A stretch of DNA of 5,972 bases from Kiritimatiellia bacterium (GTDB lineage: Bacteria; Verrucomicrobiota; Kiritimatiellia; SLAD01), in assembly GCA_007134175.1 (NCBI GenBank), contig SLLF01000168.1, forward strand, positions 1 to 5,972, read 5' to 3'. Position numbers and translations under genes: made by a program. The notes beneath the pieces were generated by a model, which ran no database searches, had not been told where the DNA came from, and saw only the letters and a list, made by a program, of their open reading frames with translations. This document shows positions 4,893-5,972 of the stretch, piece by piece; within the stretch, counting starts at the first letter, position 1; each line of letters opens with the position of its first letter.

Positions 4893-5972
4893 GTCCGCTC
4901 CGCCACCCGGGTCAGGGCCTGCCGCCAAGCCGTCACCGTGCGGTCGATTTGTCCAGCGGTGTGGGCGGTGGAACAAAAGGCCACTTCGAAAGGCGACGGG
5001 GGCCAGTAGATGCCTTGCTCCAGCAAGGACTGGAAAAGGATCTGGAATTGGTCCTGACGCGTTCGTTCGATATCCTCAAAGCCGCGTATGGGGTGGTCCG
5101 TGAACACAACGCCCATCAGGCTGCCCAGTGTCGGCAATTGCACCGCCACGCCCGTCTCGCGGGCCGCGGTTTCCAGGGCGGCGACCAGTTCGTTGGTCCG
5201 ACGTTCCAATTCCGGGTAAGGTTGATCCTCCCGCAAGCGGTGCAGCGTAGCCAGGCCAGCGGCTACCGACACCGGGTTGCCGCTCAGGGTGCCGCCTTGA
5301 TAGACCGGTCCCAACGGGGCTAACTGTTCCATCACGTCCGCGCGCCCGCCCACCGCGCCGACCGGCAGTCCGCCGCCGATGATTTTACCCAGGCAGGTGA
5401 TATCGGGCGTTACGCCGCACAGCTGCTGATACTCGCCATAGCAAAAGCGGAACCCGCAGATCACGCCGTCGAATACCAACAGTGCCCCGCACGCGTCCGC
5501 CTGTTCCCGCAGGAAGGCGAGGAAACCATCGGCCGGCAGAACCAAGCCCATATTAGCCGCAACTGGTTCCACCAGTATCGCCGCCAGCTCCGCTCCGTGC
5601 GCCGCGATCACCGCCGCCACATCTTCGGGATGGTTGTAGCGGGCCACGAGCGTGTCACGGGCACAGGCGGCAGGAACGCCCGCTGACGAAGCCGACGCAA
5701 TGCCCGCTACACCGCTGCCGGCTTTCACCAGGCAGCTATCGGCATGGCCGTGGTAGCAGCCGCTGAATTTAAGGATCTTGTCGCGGCCGGTGGCACCGCG
5801 CGCCACCCGGATGGCGGTCATGCACGCTTCCGTGCCGGAGCTGACTAGGCGAATGCGCTCGATGGAAGGAATGGCCGACTTGATTTCTTCCGCCAGCTCG
5901 ATCTCCGCTTCCGTTGTCACGCCATAGTGGGTTCCGCGCGCCACGGCGGCCTGAACCGCCGCCACCACATCG
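4889..5972 (-). CDS. hemL: Glutamate-1-semialdehyde 2,1-aminomutase, 5' end missing
   Basis: PLP enzyme that converts glutamate-1-semialdehyde to 5-aminolevulinate, the tetrapyrrole precursor of the C5 route. About 360 residues are visible; the N-terminal part (roughly 65-70 residues by family length) lies beyond the right edge. The GTG at 5968 is an internal valine, since the sequence reads DVVAAVQAAVARG as inside family members. Numbering from that codon, the PLP phosphate loop is SSGTEA (43-48), followed by GCYHGHADS and VKAGSG. The PLP-ring Asp is Asp167, the Schiff-base Lys is Lys195 in LGKIIGGG, and GGTLSGNP supplies the neighbouring-subunit Thr. The normal FDEV reads FDGV, so a near-invariant Glu is Gly168, and the following Thr is Cys. 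A divergent but functional HemL, or a HemL-like paralogue, are both possible. It is the most upstream hem gene seen. Confidence 0.9.
   Translation of the reverse strand, partial: DVVAAVQAAVARGTHYGVTTEAEIELAEEIKSAIPSIERIRLVSSGTEACMTAIRVARGATGRDKILKFSGCYHGHADSCLVKAGSGVAGIASASSAGVPAACARDTLVARYNHPEDVAAVIAAHGAELAAILVEPVAANMGLVLPADGFLAFLREQADACGALLVFDGVICGFRFCYGEYQQLCGVTPDITCLGKIIGGGLPVGAVGGRADVMEQLAPLGPVYQGGTLSGNPVSVAAGLATLHRLREDQPYPELERRTNELVAALETAARETGVAVQLPTLGSLMGVVFTDHPIRGFEDIERTRQDQFQILFQSLLEQGIYWPPSPFEVAFCSTAHTAGQIDRTVTAWRQALTRVAERT

Noticed and set aside
4893..4976. Upstream in-frame extension of hemQ to 4976
   Set aside because: It would overlap hemL by about 90 bp. The ATG at 4892 has a GGAG site and gives the same ATGA overlap as the other operon junctions.
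1..5972. tRNA, rRNA, CRISPR arrays or riboswitches
   Set aside because: I saw no regularly spaced repeats, no tRNA-like T-loop/acceptor pattern and no untranslated leader long enough for a riboswitch. The start of the hem operon, where one could lie, is outside the window.

Overview
The window has two parts that meet tail to tail. On the left is a chromosomal-integron-type platform on the + strand: an AT-rich control region (1-198) and an integron integrase gene, intI (199-1659). On the right is a block of heme-biosynthesis genes on the - strand, in transcription order hemL (partial, runs off the right edge), hemQ, hemE, hemY (5972 down to 1706). The intI and hemY stop codons are separated by 46 bp, and I see no convincing terminator between them.

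Organism: the moderately GC-rich hem genes, an IntI-type integrase and a HemQ-family protein beside HemE and a HemY-type oxidase suggest a Gram-negative-type bacterium that may make heme through coproporphyrin (HemE, then HemY/CgoX, HemH/CpfC and HemQ/ChdC). HemL implies that 5-aminolevulinate is made by the C5 route from glutamyl-tRNA. HemH is not in the window. I cannot name a genus from this sequence.

How the hem genes work together: HemL makes 5-aminolevulinate at the head of the pathway, HemE makes coproporphyrinogen III, the HemY-type enzyme oxidises the porphyrinogen, and HemQ removes two propionate carboxyls from coproheme. All three junctions are 4-bp ATGA overlaps, so the block is almost certainly one translationally coupled operon whose promoter lies beyond the right edge.

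Integrase: IntI has every tyrosine-recombinase catalytic residue and the IntI-specific insertion. From its best start it is 486 aa, about 150 longer than usual. The extra N-terminus looks like a second copy of the core DNA-binding (SAM-like) domain. It aligns without gaps to the normal copy at a constant offset of 155 residues, and a low-complexity linker joins the two. This is the most unusual feature of the window.

Upstream of intI, reading left on the - strand (the side where cassettes should lie), are a 23-bp dyad, a single GTTRRRY core-like heptamer that may be attI, and a terminator-like hairpin with a T-run. No cassette or convincing attC site is visible; any array would lie left of position 1.
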